Assembly (NCBI RefSeq): GCF_013140855.1
Contig: NZ_JABBPG010000002.1
Coordinates: forward strand, 310,001-374,000
Length of the DNA: 64,000 bases
From: Pseudoalteromonas caenipelagi
GTDB taxonomy: Bacteria > Pseudomonadota > Gammaproteobacteria > Enterobacterales > Alteromonadaceae
Reading direction: 5' to 3'
Shown here: positions 27,640-37,263 of the stretch, one piece after another
Position numbering within the stretch: the stretch's first letter is position 1
Layout: each line of letters begins with the position of its first letter
Position numbers and translations under genes: made by a program
Notes under the pieces: generated by a model
The model's database searches: none
What the model saw: only the letters and a program-made list of their open reading frames with translations
What the model was told of the DNA's origin: nothing

Positions 27640-29229
27640 TTATAGTAATCCTACTTTAATGGGCGAGTGCTTTTGCAAATAATCTTTCAGAGCTTGTGCA
27701 TCCGTTGCATTTGTTGGTTCAAATCCTACTAAGCTTGTCAGATTGGGGTAGCCATCTCCACCGGCTGCATTGTAACTATTAATACTCATTCGATAGCTCG
27801 CATTTTTATCTAATGGCTTATTGTTTATCGTCACATTGCTAATCTTGCCGTCGATGAAATCAAACGAAAGGCCATAATATTGCATGTAAGCACCTGAATC
27901 TGGTGGGAAGCGTGCAACGGTGTTTAAATAGTCGTATAGGTCAGAGCCTTTCCAATTCATTGCAGTTATACGATTTTTAAAAGGGTGTACCTTCAATATA
28001 TCTTTATAGCTTACGTCACCGGCTTCAATACTGTGGCGAATGCCACCACCACTGATCAAACCAAAATCAGCGTTAACAGCTTCCATTTGTGCTTTTATAA
28101 TCAAAGTACCTAATTTGCTCTGTTTAAAGCGTACCGTTGAGCGCTTTCCATCAAGGTAGCTGTCTACATAGCCAACACTACCTTTTAGCTTTTGCTCGCC
28201 ATATGTCTGATAGGGTGCTAAGAAATCAACGAGTTTCTGGTCTGGCTGAATATACTCATTTACGTATTCACCATTTTGGTCTTTTAAATTAACTGGAATG
28301 AGTTCATAGCTTAACAAAGATTTTTTACCGTTCTCTATTTTAAACTCTGCCTTACCAACATACTTCCCCCATTCATGTGCTTGCATGATCCATACACCAT
28401 TTTGTTGATCTGGTTTACATGCTTTGCCTGGCGAAAATTGTGTATCTTCATTTCCTTGCTCGTCAACGCACACTGGTTCTTGCGAGTGACCACCGATGAT
28501 CATGTCAATGGTATTGGGGGCGATAGTTCTTGCAAGTGTAACATCGCCAGGCGCGTTGATACCGAAGTTGGCATCATGATAATGGCCCATATGTGTTACA
28601 GCTATTACAACATCAACAGCGTAAGTCGCTTTGATAGACTCAACAACTGAGGGTAAGATTTTTGTGGGTTCTGCAAAGACAAGGTCTCCCAAATACTCTG
28701 GATTTGCAATTTTAGCTGTATCTGTCGTTGTTAAACCGATCACCGCAATTGAAAGACCTTGTTTGTTGATTATCGTGTAGGGTTGATACGCATGGCTGTT
28801 GTCTTTCTCATGGAAGATATTAGCTGATAGCAGTGGGAAATTTGCCCAAGCTTGCTGTTTATCTAGAACAGCTAATGGGTTGTCAAACTCATGATTACCA
28901 ATTGCCATTGCATCATAGCCAAGTAAACTCATACCTTTAAAATCTGGCTCCGCAAACTGCAAGTCAGATTCTGGAATACCGGTGTTGATGTCGCCACCCG
29001 ATAGCAGTAATACCACATGTCCTTGCTGTTGAGCTTCTGAGCGGAGTCTGTCGATTAAAGTTTTACGTGCTGCCATCCCATATTCGCCTTTTTCGTTGTG
29101 CCAAAAGCGACCATGGTTGTCATTGGTGTGTAACACGGTTAGATAATGGGGTGAATTAGAAGGTGTAAGCTGACAAGATGAAAGCAGGGTACAAAAAAGT
29201 ACCGTAAAAATAATGCGCATATAGACCAT
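27640..29229 (-). CDS. ushA: 5'-nucleotidase / UDP-sugar hydrolase, lipoprotein form
   Basis: The 529-residue enzyme removes 5' phosphate from extracellular nucleotides and hydrolyses UDP-sugars. The N-terminal metallophosphoesterase domain shows TVLHTNDNHGRFW, LLLSGGDINTGIPESDLQ, AIGNHEFDNP, VVIAVTHMGHYHD and IIGGHSQEP, and the C-terminal domain has the substrate-gripping FNSYNAAGGDGYP-like loop. Similarity to E. coli UshA is strong throughout. The signal ends in LLSSCQ, a lipobox, so the protein is probably membrane-anchored as in Vibrio nucleotidases rather than free. Two in-frame starts (29229 and 29220) are possible. It faces the accessory module convergently. Confidence 0.93.
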   Translation of the reverse strand: MVYMRIIFTVLFCTLLSSCQLTPSNSPHYLTVLHTNDNHGRFWHNEKGEYGMAARKTLIDRLRSEAQQQGHVVLLLSGGDINTGIPESDLQFAEPDFKGMSLLGYDAMAIGNHEFDNPLAVLDKQQAWANFPLLSANIFHEKDNSHAYQPYTIINKQGLSIAVIGLTTTDTAKIANPEYLGDLVFAEPTKILPSVVESIKATYAVDVVIAVTHMGHYHDANFGINAPGDVTLARTIAPNTIDMIIGGHSQEPVCVDEQGNEDTQFSPGKACKPDQQNGVWIMQAHEWGKYVGKAEFKIENGKKSLLSYELIPVNLKDQNGEYVNEYIQPDQKLVDFLAPYQTYGEQKLKGSVGYVDSYLDGKRSTVRFKQSKLGTLIIKAQMEAVNADFGLISGGGIRHSIEAGDVSYKDILKVHPFKNRITAMNWKGSDLYDYLNTVARFPPDSGAYMQYYGLSFDFIDGKISNVTINNKPLDKNASYRMSINSYNAAGGDGYPNLTSLVGFEPTNATDAQALKDYLQKHSPIKVGLL

Positions 29230-29292
29230 ACATAGGTAAAACTAACTATGCGCCTATTTTAAACTAAAAACTCTAAAGAGAAATAGGTAAAA

Positions 29293-29478
29293 TTATGAAT
29301 TTTTAGTGTTGTTACATGCCGAAAGCACCGCATCTTCACGGCGAAGGAGTTCTTTTTTGGCAAATTGCGACTTATCGTGGTTTATTTCGACCATCCAATT
29401 TAAAAAACTAGCAGGCAATTTAGTATACGGTTCCCCTGCATGTAGTCCAAAATCACATATTGGCATTTCGTTATTCAT
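29293..29478 (-). CDS. small protein, DUF3820-like
   Basis: The 61-residue protein MPICDFGLHAGEPYTKLPASFLNWMVEIN then AKKELLRRE resembles DUF3820-type proteins, in which a Phe-Gly-x-x-x-Gly-x-Pro turn is followed by Leu-Pro-x-x-x-Leu-x-Trp. GGGGA lies about 8 bases before the ATG at 29478, supporting expression. It is upstream of ushA on the same strand with a gap of 63 bases. Function is unknown. Confidence 0.55.
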   Translation of the reverse strand: MNNEMPICDFGLHAGEPYTKLPASFLNWMVEINHDKSQFAKKELLRREDAVLSACNNTKNS

Positions 29479-29578
29479 TGTTTGTGTCCCCTATGTTTAT
29501 TGGCGATACATGCTAGCAAAATGTACGGTTAATGAAAGATTAAAATGTTACATAACTAACCTTTTTAATGTCATTTGG

Positions 29579-30004
29579 TTATATAAATGTAACCAGTAGC
29601 GTAATCCACTGAGCAAAAAGCAGGCCACAACCGACTAAAAATAGTCTAAAACGTGTCATTACATGATTACCAGTGATATGCGCAAAGCTATGAAGGATCC
29701 GTGAAAAAGCAAACAAAATGGCACACACAGCAAATATCCATCCAGTATTATTTAGCTGTAAGGCGAGTAAACTGACAACAAAGAATAGTACTGGAATTTC
29801 AAATTGATTTTCGAAGTTCCTGCTTGCTAACAATACAGGCTCTGGTGCATGGCTAAGTTGCATTGTTTTAAAGTCATCTTTTTTAAGTTGGCCGTGGCGA
29901 GCGGCAGCAAAACGTCTTCTACCCATAATGATCATTACCGCAAAAGTTAGCATAGTTTGAACGAACATAGCGATAATAACGAGTAGGTTGGGGGTGATAT
30001 GCAT
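29579..30004 (-). CDS. MAPEG-family membrane protein
   Basis: The 141-residue protein has four hydrophobic helices and the MAPEG signature RNFENQFEIPVLFFVVSLLAL followed by FAFSRILHSFAHI. Members of this superfamily (eicosanoid and glutathione metabolism) often bind glutathione in membranes; bacterial members mostly lack known substrates. A Shine-Dalgarno-like AGGA precedes the start. It is divergent from the M16 protease gene. No operon partner is apparent. Confidence 0.82.
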   Translation of the reverse strand: MHITPNLLVIIAMFVQTMLTFAVMIIMGRRRFAAARHGQLKKDDFKTMQLSHAPEPVLLASRNFENQFEIPVLFFVVSLLALQLNNTGWIFAVCAILFAFSRILHSFAHITGNHVMTRFRLFLVGCGLLFAQWITLLVTFI

Positions 30005-30117
30005 AGTATATTGTCCTAGGTTTACAGAGTGTTACAATCAAAATATGATAAAGGTTGCAAATTTTACTTATAGTAAAGATGATTGTACCTAATAAGCAAA
30101 TTTCAATTGGAATAATA

Positions 30118-33000
30118 ATGAAAAAGCTATTAATAATAAGTGTATTAAGTTTGCTGTTTGGAACAGCATGTACCAGTGCTGATAGAAATGCTAATCTCGG
30201 TGCAATTTCACTTGTAAGCGAAAAACTTGTTGCCAGCCCAAATGATAATCGAAACTATCTTACAATGACGTTAGATAACGGTATTGAGGTTATTTTAGTT
30301 TCTGATCCAAGTGTTGAAAAGTCAGCTGCGGCGTTGAGTGTTGGTGTAGGTTTTTTGCAAGACCCAATTACACAGCAAGGCTTAGCGCATTATCTTGAAC
30401 ATATGCTGTTTTTAGGGACTGAGCGCTTTCCAGATACCAATGGTTATTCGGATTTCATGAGTGAAAATGGTGGTATGCACAATGCTTACACTTGGACAAA
30501 CATCACAAACTATATGTTTAAAGTGAATAATGATGCGTATGACGAGGCGTTAGAACGTTTTTCTGATTTCTTCAAAGGCCCTATGTTATATCCCCAATAT
30601 GCAGATAAAGAAAAAAATGCTGTAAACGCAGAGTGGTCGATGAGAAAAGAGTCCGACTATTCTGGCCAATTTAGACTAGCGAGAAAAATGCTAGGTGGAC
30701 ATCCTGCCAACCGCTTTATGATTGGTAATACTCAAACACTAAGTGATAAACCTAATAGTAATTTGCATAAGGAAACAGTTGCATTTTATAAAAAGTATTA
30801 CAGCGCTAACATAATGAAAGTAGCAATGATTTCAAACGAATCAATTGCGCAGATGGCAAATAAGGCAAAGAAGCATTTTGCGACAATAGAAAACAAAAAT
30901 ATTGAGAAGCCTAAAATAAAAGCAAAAATAGATTTTTCAAAACTCGCCAAAAAACGGGTCCACTACAAATCAAATGAAGATGTTAAACAGTTAAAGCTTG
31001 ATTTTACAATAGAGAATAATCAACACCAATTTGCTTTAAAACCAAATTACTTTATTACCTATTTGCTAAGCAACGAAATGCAAGGTAGCCCAGCACAAGT
31101 ATTGAAAGAACAAGGGTTAATTTCGCAGCTTACAGCACACGCTTCGCCAAACATATATGGAAATTATGGGAGTCTACTAGTCGATATAGACTTAACTGAT
31201 AAGGGGTTAAAAAACAGAGAGCTTATTGTTGCAACGGTTATGCAATATATCGATTTAATAAAACGAGAAGGGATTGATAGCAAATACTTCGATGAAATTC
31301 GTACATCCTTAAATAATCAATTTTTGTTTTTAGAAAAAGGGGATGAATTTGGATACGTCAGTAACTTAGCAGCGCGCATGCAAGACTATCCAATAAAAAA
31401 TGTCATTAATGCGCCATATTACTACTCAAAATTTGATAAAAGCGCAATTGAAAAAGTGCTCACACAGCTTAGTAGTGAGCATTTACGTGTTTGGTATATT
31501 GGCAAAGATGAACCGGCAGATAGCGAGCTACAGTTCTACGATGGTGAATACAAAATAACAGGTATACCTGCAGAAGAAATTGTCAGTTGGCAATCACCTA
31601 GTCAATTTGCGTTGCAATTACCAAGCGTAAACAAGTTATTACCCGAAAGCTTTGCTATCAAGACTAACCCGGAGCAGGCGCAAAAAGGTGTACAAAAAGT
31701 ATATGACGAATCAGGGCTCTCTATTTGGCATGCGCCTAGTGAGCGTTTCACACATCAACCTAAAGGTAGTTTAGACATCTATATAAATGCCCCAGATGTC
31801 ATTTCAGATATAAACACAAAAGTTGCGTACTCACTTTGGACCGATCTGTTTGCTATTGCGCAAAGTAAACTGCAAACAGAAGCGGTTATCGGTGGGATGA
31901 GCCTAAATTTGTTGCAAAATGTGGGTTTAGTGCTCAACGTTTCAGGCTTCACAGACAAACAACCTTTGTTGCTTGCACAAGCGCTGAATGGTTTAAGAGT
32001 TGAAGTTAGCGAGGTCGAGTTTCAGCAAGCTGTTGATAGATATCGCCGTGCTGTTATCAACCAAGGGCAACAATTACCAATGCATCAAGTATTTGGCAAA
32101 TATAGTAAGTTAGTTAAATCAGGTAACTATGATCCGAATTCCTTAATTGATTCAGCACAAAAGATGTCGTTGAAAGAGTTTTATGCAATTCAAGAACAGT
32201 TGTTAACTCATAATCAGATCAGAGTATTTGCTTTTGGCAACTACAATCAAGGCGACTTACTCGGTATCGCAACTGCTGTTAGGCAAGCTTTACCAAAAAG
32301 GAAAAAGCTAACCGAGTACGCAAAAGTACAATATTGGCTTCCAAAAGAAGGTGAGACTTATGTATTGCAAGAAGACACCGAATTAGCTGATGCTGCTGTG
32401 ATAGATGTAGCTGTACATCCTATACCAGGGTTTGCACAAAAAGCTGCAGCGAGTGTGCTGGCCAGACATTTAAGGAATCATATATTTGAAACGTTACGCA
32501 CAGAAGAACAGCTAGCGTATATGGTCGGCGCTACCACAGCGACCATCGGTGATTATTCTGGAATTGGAATTTATATTCAAACGCCAGTAAAGGATGTTCA
32601 GGCTATACAAGCGCGTTTTGATGACTATAAGCAACAGTACGCAAAGGTGCTAGACGAATTATCGAATGAATCATTTTTACAATTGAAAAATGCTGTCATG
32701 GTATCGTTAAAAGAAACGCCAAAAAATCTGGGTGACGAAATAACCCCCCTAATTAACGATTGGTATAAGGAAAACTTTAATTTTGACTCTAAAGAGCTGC
32801 TGATAGCTGGGCTTGAGACGCTTACTTTAGCGGATGTACAAAACTATTACCGCCAAACGATGCTCAATGCTAAGGCGGCTAGGTTGAACGTACAAATGCG
32901 CGGTCAAAAGTTTAAAGACAAACCCTTTGCTCAGCTACCAAATCAAATGAGGCTTTCGTCAGTTAAGGACTTTTATCAACGTATTACATTCCAAAAATAA
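30118..33000 (+). CDS. M16 insulinase/pitrilysin-like metalloprotease, lipoprotein
   Basis: The 960-residue protein has a lipobox signal (LLFGTACTS, Cys anchored) and the inverted zinc motif HYLEHMLF (His-x-x-Glu-His), with a distal Glu in EKNAVNAEWSMRKESD, which is the third zinc ligand region. Its length and domain order match E. coli pitrilysin (962), including the inactive second half. It should degrade peptides in the periplasm or at the membrane. I start at 30118 because MKKLLIISVLSLLFGTACT is a lipoprotein signal; an in-frame upstream extension lacks similarity. A hairpin follows the stop. Confidence 0.93.
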   Translation: MKKLLIISVLSLLFGTACTSADRNANLGAISLVSEKLVASPNDNRNYLTMTLDNGIEVILVSDPSVEKSAAALSVGVGFLQDPITQQGLAHYLEHMLFLGTERFPDTNGYSDFMSENGGMHNAYTWTNITNYMFKVNNDAYDEALERFSDFFKGPMLYPQYADKEKNAVNAEWSMRKESDYSGQFRLARKMLGGHPANRFMIGNTQTLSDKPNSNLHKETVAFYKKYYSANIMKVAMISNESIAQMANKAKKHFATIENKNIEKPKIKAKIDFSKLAKKRVHYKSNEDVKQLKLDFTIENNQHQFALKPNYFITYLLSNEMQGSPAQVLKEQGLISQLTAHASPNIYGNYGSLLVDIDLTDKGLKNRELIVATVMQYIDLIKREGIDSKYFDEIRTSLNNQFLFLEKGDEFGYVSNLAARMQDYPIKNVINAPYYYSKFDKSAIEKVLTQLSSEHLRVWYIGKDEPADSELQFYDGEYKITGIPAEEIVSWQSPSQFALQLPSVNKLLPESFAIKTNPEQAQKGVQKVYDESGLSIWHAPSERFTHQPKGSLDIYINAPDVISDINTKVAYSLWTDLFAIAQSKLQTEAVIGGMSLNLLQNVGLVLNVSGFTDKQPLLLAQALNGLRVEVSEVEFQQAVDRYRRAVINQGQQLPMHQVFGKYSKLVKSGNYDPNSLIDSAQKMSLKEFYAIQEQLLTHNQIRVFAFGNYNQGDLLGIATAVRQALPKRKKLTEYAKVQYWLPKEGETYVLQEDTELADAAVIDVAVHPIPGFAQKAAASVLARHLRNHIFETLRTEEQLAYMVGATTATIGDYSGIGIYIQTPVKDVQAIQARFDDYKQQYAKVLDELSNESFLQLKNAVMVSLKETPKNLGDEITPLINDWYKENFNFDSKELLIAGLETLTLADVQNYYRQTMLNAKAARLNVQMRGQKFKDKPFAQLPNQMRLSSVKDFYQRITFQK

Positions 33001-33005
33001 ATAAA

Positions 33006-33041
33006 AGACCAGCATGTACTCGTTATGTGCATGCTGGGTCT
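33006..33041 (+). terminator. hairpin after the M16 protease gene
   Basis: AGACCAGCATG pairs with CATGCTGGGTCT (one bulge), followed by AATAAAATAA. It probably ends or attenuates the protease transcript before the GNAT gene. Confidence 0.6.
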
Positions 33042-33060
33042 AATAAAATAAGGCTGATAG

Positions 33061-33567
33061 ATGAGCATACTGACAACTCCAAGGTTATATATTCGCAAGG
33101 CAACGCTAAATGACAGCGACTTTATTTTTACTTTACTCAATCAACGTAGTTTTATAGACAATATAGCGGATAAGCAGATCCGTTCAATGGAAGATGCGTG
33201 TAATTATATTAAAGGGGCGTTTTTTGACGCTTATGAATTAGGTGAAAAAGCGCCCTACATTGTAACGCTTAAAGATGGCACTGCGATCGGGATAGCAGGT
33301 TTCTATCAGCGACCAATTTTCAATGTGCCTGATATTGGTTACGCGTTTCTTGATGAGTTTACGGGGCAAGGTTACGCACGAGAAGCTATTTCATCGTTAC
33401 TCAACTTTGCCAAAGATAAGCTTGAGCTCAGTTCAATTTTGGCCATTACATCACCAGATAATCAACCAAGTATTAAACTTCTCAATGCTGTTGGGTTAAT
33501 GTATCAGTCCAAAGTAGTGTTGGATCCGTCTCTTAAAGAATCGAATCTTTATCGTTTGGACTTTTAG
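33061..33567 (+). CDS. GNAT-family N-acetyltransferase
   Basis: The 168-residue protein is of the RimJ/RimL-like GNAT subfamily: it starts LTTPRLYIRKATLNDSDFIFTLLN, has the acetyl-CoA loop region DEFTGQGYAREAISSLLNFAKDKL (Gln/Arg-x-x-Gly-x-Gly/Ala) and ends with the NQPSIKLLNAVGLMYQS strand-helix. Substrate unknown. AAGG lies before the ATG. Its 3' end overlaps the convergent pqiC gene by 35 bases. Confidence 0.85.
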   Translation: MSILTTPRLYIRKATLNDSDFIFTLLNQRSFIDNIADKQIRSMEDACNYIKGAFFDAYELGEKAPYIVTLKDGTAIGIAGFYQRPIFNVPDIGYAFLDEFTGQGYAREAISSLLNFAKDKLELSSILAITSPDNQPSIKLLNAVGLMYQSKVVLDPSLKESNLYRLDF

Positions 33568-34156
33568 TATATTGATTGAGTTCTAACACAATTTGCTGCG
33601 CTAAATTTAGCCAGGACATTTGCAGCGCTTCAACTAACGCAGTAAAGCCATTATCATTTAGCTCAGTAGAGAGGCTGAATGGCTTGTAAGTAAGTAACTC
33701 TCTACCTTGCTCTGTTTGTTGATAGATAAACCAGTGACCACTAATAAGTGCACCACTTTGATAATGGCCTGCTAGATCACTCACCTCAACACTGACCACT
33801 AAAGGAGTTAGTATTGGTGCTGGGGCATTGGCGTTCATAACGTGCCACTGTGGTAAGTCGTTCTGTAGTGTGGTTAACAGCGTTTTACTAAGCATATAGC
33901 GGGGGTGTTCAGCCCAAAAGTGGCTTTGCGCTACAGAGACTCTATTTTGTTCCAGTAGTTGCACTATGCCTTGTTGATCACCCACGCCTACAACTTTCAC
34001 TTGGTCAAGCATAAGAACCAAGTTACTGTCTTTAGCTTGGCTACTGTGTTTTTGCGCAAGTGGAATAGAAAACGTGTAGTAATTGTTCTCATTGTGGCTT
34101 GCTGTGCTGCAAGCTACAAGAAGCAAAGCGATTAAACAACCCCCAATAATACGCAT
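33533..34156 (-). CDS. pqiC: PqiC outer-membrane lipoprotein of the Pqi lipid-transport system
   Basis: The 207-residue protein has a lipobox signal (LIALLLVACSTAS) and the ABC-type-auxiliary (YmbA/PqiC) body: YYTFSIPLAQ, LMLDQVKVVGVGDQQGIVQLLEQNRVSVAQSHFWAEHPRYMLSKTL. It is known in E. coli to dock the PqiB tube at the outer membrane. The gene starts immediately after the last base of pqiB and is the third gene of the minus-strand pqiABC operon. AGGAAA lies 6 bases upstream. Length is close to E. coli PqiC (187). Confidence 0.88.
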   Translation of the reverse strand: MRIIGGCLIALLLVACSTASHNENNYYTFSIPLAQKHSSQAKDSNLVLMLDQVKVVGVGDQQGIVQLLEQNRVSVAQSHFWAEHPRYMLSKTLLTTLQNDLPQWHVMNANAPAPILTPLVVSVEVSDLAGHYQSGALISGHWFIYQQTEQGRELLTYKPFSLSTELNDNGFTALVEALQMSWLNLAQQIVLELNQYTKSPNDKDSIL

Positions 34157-35812
34157 TTATTTTTTCCTAGGCTCTGGATCAGCAATATTGCTTTTATTAA
34201 AAATAAGCATATTTGGTTGTTCGTTCAAACTTTTAGCAAAAGGCTTTAACGTATTCGACAAACTTTCGAGTTCTTCTAGGGTGTCGGTCAATTGTTCCAC
34301 CATAGAAGAGTCCTGCTGGTAATGTGTTAGGGTTTTTTCAAATTGTTTTAAGCTAGAGGTAAGCTGTGTCAGCGTTGTGCTGATATCATCTAAGTTTTCG
34401 TTCACTTTATTTGCCGTACCGCTTTGGTTAAAAGAGCTAACTAATTGATTCATTTCCATTGCCATTTGCCTATATTGTTCCAACGTTCCGTCAAGTTGTA
34501 TCAATGTATTATTTAGTGGCAGGCTGTTAATTTTGTTTAACAATTTAGTAACCTGCTCAGACAGTGCTGTAAAGCCGCTTGAGACACTAGGTAGTGTCGG
34601 GTATAGCAAGGCTGTTGTCACACTGGCCTGTGGTGCTTCAGGGTAGAAGTCTAACTCTATATAAACCGCACCTGTTAACATATTGCCACTTTTTAGCGAT
34701 GCTCTCAATCCATTTCTAATCCATTTTTCTATATTTTTTTGCCAATATTCTCTGGCAAGCTGACTATTTTCAAAGATCCGACCGTATTCGATACGGATAA
34801 GAACCGGTATAGAAGTACTACCTTGTTGAAAATAAAGAGGTTGGCCATCATGCTGCAACTGAGCTGGTGCTTGCTCAACAGTACCAATACGCATACCCCT
34901 GTATTCTACTGGTGCACCAGTGCTAAGCCCTCTAACAGATTGTTCAAATTCGATAAGGAAAAAATCAAAATCATCAAAACGTTGTTCAAGCGCGACTGAA
35001 AAGTTTTCATGAAGTGTAAAGCCTGTATTTTGAATTGCTTCTGCATTTGGCTCTTGATTAGGAGGGTAGTCTGCGGAAATCCCTCCTTTGATCAACTTAG
35101 AAAGACTACCTGTTGAAACTTGGATACCTTCGGTTGATAAGTTAACAGACACACCTGAGGACACCCAAAAGATCATGTTATTGGAAATCAATTCATCGTA
35201 TGGAGAGAAAACAAAAATACCATATTCCATCGCCAAATTATCGGTATTGAAGTTGGCTGATTCTATTTGACCAACTTTGAAGTTTCTAAAGTAAATGCCA
35301 GTCCCAACGTCCAATACCTCAGCATGACGCGATTTGAGTTTGAATCGTTTTCCTTTAATATCTGTGCCGATCAGGGCTGGCTCGTCTTGTAAGGTAAATA
35401 AAGAAGATTTAATTTTGCTGCTACCAGGTTCAAGCTCTAGATACACACCAGAAAGTAGCGTATTCATACCTGATATCCCAGACTCATCTATACGAGGCTT
35501 TACGACCCAAATTTTTGCATCATCTGTGAGCAAAGAAGCGTACATATTGTCGATTTGTACTTTTGCAATCACGGCGTTTTGGTCGATTTGTAGACGCAGT
35601 GATTGGATAGTACCAATTTTAACACTGCGCACTCGTACTTCTGTTTTACCCGCGACTATGCCATCTGCGTTGGTCATTTTTATAAAAATCGTGTGACCTT
35701 GGTTGAGTTGATGTTGGTAAAGCATCCACGCAGTTACAAACAAAGCGATGATGGGAACGAACCAAATCACTGAAAATTTAGGCTTGGATTCTATATAAGC
35801 ATGGTCATTCAT
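34157..35812 (-). CDS. pqiB: PqiB, MCE-domain intermembrane transport protein
   Basis: The 551-residue protein has one N-terminal TM (FSVIWFVPIIALFVTAWMLYQ) and three MCE domains, beginning GHTIFIKMTNADGIVAGKTEVRVRSVKIGTIQSL, then GTGIYFRNFKVGQIESANF, then FEQSVRGLSTGAPVEYRGMRIGTVEQA. A long C-terminal coiled-coil (LDGTLEQYRQMAMEMNQLVSSF and onward) forms the needle across the periplasm. This matches E. coli PqiB (546). The operon order is pqiA-pqiB-pqiC with an 8-base overlap with pqiA, and the system moves phospholipids between membranes. Confidence 0.92.
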   Translation of the reverse strand: MNDHAYIESKPKFSVIWFVPIIALFVTAWMLYQHQLNQGHTIFIKMTNADGIVAGKTEVRVRSVKIGTIQSLRLQIDQNAVIAKVQIDNMYASLLTDDAKIWVVKPRIDESGISGMNTLLSGVYLELEPGSSKIKSSLFTLQDEPALIGTDIKGKRFKLKSRHAEVLDVGTGIYFRNFKVGQIESANFNTDNLAMEYGIFVFSPYDELISNNMIFWVSSGVSVNLSTEGIQVSTGSLSKLIKGGISADYPPNQEPNAEAIQNTGFTLHENFSVALEQRFDDFDFFLIEFEQSVRGLSTGAPVEYRGMRIGTVEQAPAQLQHDGQPLYFQQGSTSIPVLIRIEYGRIFENSQLAREYWQKNIEKWIRNGLRASLKSGNMLTGAVYIELDFYPEAPQASVTTALLYPTLPSVSSGFTALSEQVTKLLNKINSLPLNNTLIQLDGTLEQYRQMAMEMNQLVSSFNQSGTANKVNENLDDISTTLTQLTSSLKQFEKTLTHYQQDSSMVEQLTDTLEELESLSNTLKPFAKSLNEQPNMLIFNKSNIADPEPRKK

Positions 35813-37013
35813 TAGTTTTTAATTTGTCCCATAAAATACGTGGATCGAAGCTATGTACGGCCATCATTTGGCACAACACCATTGTGGCGAAAAACACGAT
35901 GCCAATTTGTGGTTCTACCGTTAATACTGAGCCCAGTTGCACCAAAGATACTAATATAATAACGACAAATACATCGATCATCGACCACTTTCCCATCCAT
36001 TCAAGCCATCGGTATAACTGACTGGCTCGTTTGGGATTTTTACACATTTGTGCCTCAAAGAGCAGATAAAATAGTGCTCCAGCTTTAAATAGAGGGATGC
36101 AAATGCTGGCGACAAAAATAATAATAGCGATTGGGTAAGAGCCGTCTTGCCACATAATAACAATGCCAGAAAATATAGTCGCAAAGGTATTTTGCCCAAG
36201 GTTAATGGTATTCATTATGGGCAGCATATTTGCTGGCACCATTAAAACCAGTGAAGTGAGCATCCAAGCAAACGCTCTTGATGTTGTATGGGGCTTTCTA
36301 AAAAATGTTTTCGCATAACAACGTGGGCAGTGGCTTTGAGATGTGAGTTGACCGCAGACCCCGCATTGCTTTAATGATTGAGATAGCGCACTTTGACCGC
36401 ACAACAATGGTTTGGGCTCAAATTGTTTTTGCTGTCGCTGCCACAGAGTACTGGCGTCTATTAATGTGAGTAATTCGACGAAACAAAATACAAACAACAC
36501 ATAAGCCCAAAAACCATATCCCATCGATAGTTCGGCATAAGACATCAGCTTAAAAGTGCTGACTAACACAGCAACAAGAAAAATATCCGCCAAGTTGAGA
36601 GGCATAATATAGCTCAACGCTTTTGCTATCCATCGAGCATTGTGAGGGTTTAGTCTACTCCACAAGGTGCTGTTGGTTATCAATACTAAAAAACAAACCA
36701 CCAATGGCATTATCAAAATGGTAAAGATAAACATTAAAGCAAGGGCTGTACTGTATTTTTCACTTAGCAATATTACTGCGTCCCACAGGCTCATTTGTTG
36801 ACTCAAACCGCGTTGAGAAAATGATATGAATGGGGGGTATAAACTTGAGAATAAAAATAATAAAGAAGCGATGCTAAAGGCATTCAACCATTGCTGTTGC
36901 TCACTTTTGCAATTTAATAGGTGTGCATGACAAACCGGACAGATAGCACGTTGCTGAAGCCCTAATTGCCCAACATTAATTAATTTGTCACAGTGTTTGC
37001 ATGCAACGATCAC
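35805..37013 (-). CDS. pqiA: PqiA, inner-membrane component of the Pqi system
   Basis: The 402-residue protein contains two zinc-ribbon cysteine pairs in each half (CKHCDKLINVG-x6-AICPVCHAHL and CGVCGQLTSQSHCPRCYAKT) and about eight membrane helices in two repeated halves, matching PqiA/YebS. It forms the inner-membrane side of the phospholipid-transport complex with PqiB. It is the first gene of the operon and overlaps pqiB by 8 bases. Length is near the E. coli protein (417). Confidence 0.92.
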   Translation of the reverse strand: MIVACKHCDKLINVGQLGLQQRAICPVCHAHLLNCKSEQQQWLNAFSIASLLFLFSSLYPPFISFSQRGLSQQMSLWDAVILLSEKYSTALALMFIFTILIMPLVVCFLVLITNSTLWSRLNPHNARWIAKALSYIMPLNLADIFLVAVLVSTFKLMSYAELSMGYGFWAYVLFVFCFVELLTLIDASTLWQRQQKQFEPKPLLCGQSALSQSLKQCGVCGQLTSQSHCPRCYAKTFFRKPHTTSRAFAWMLTSLVLMVPANMLPIMNTINLGQNTFATIFSGIVIMWQDGSYPIAIIIFVASICIPLFKAGALFYLLFEAQMCKNPKRASQLYRWLEWMGKWSMIDVFVVIILVSLVQLGSVLTVEPQIGIVFFATMVLCQMMAVHSFDPRILWDKLKTNE

Positions 37014-37263
37014 AATAGTAGTCTTAAACCCTTAATTTTAATTAAGTGTGCGGGAATAACCTGTTAAGTGCAAATATTTGCTATCTACATTTATAATGAC
37101 TGAGCAGCCACTTGGATATAAAACTGAGCAACTTTTTTGGTGCTCATAAGGCTAGCAGACCACCAATTTCTGCAGGCTTTAGGTGTTAGTTCATGTTTTT
37201 GAGCTACTCTTATTATTAATAAATTTAGCGGGAATTATCGCTGCCGATCAGCAAGGAGAAATC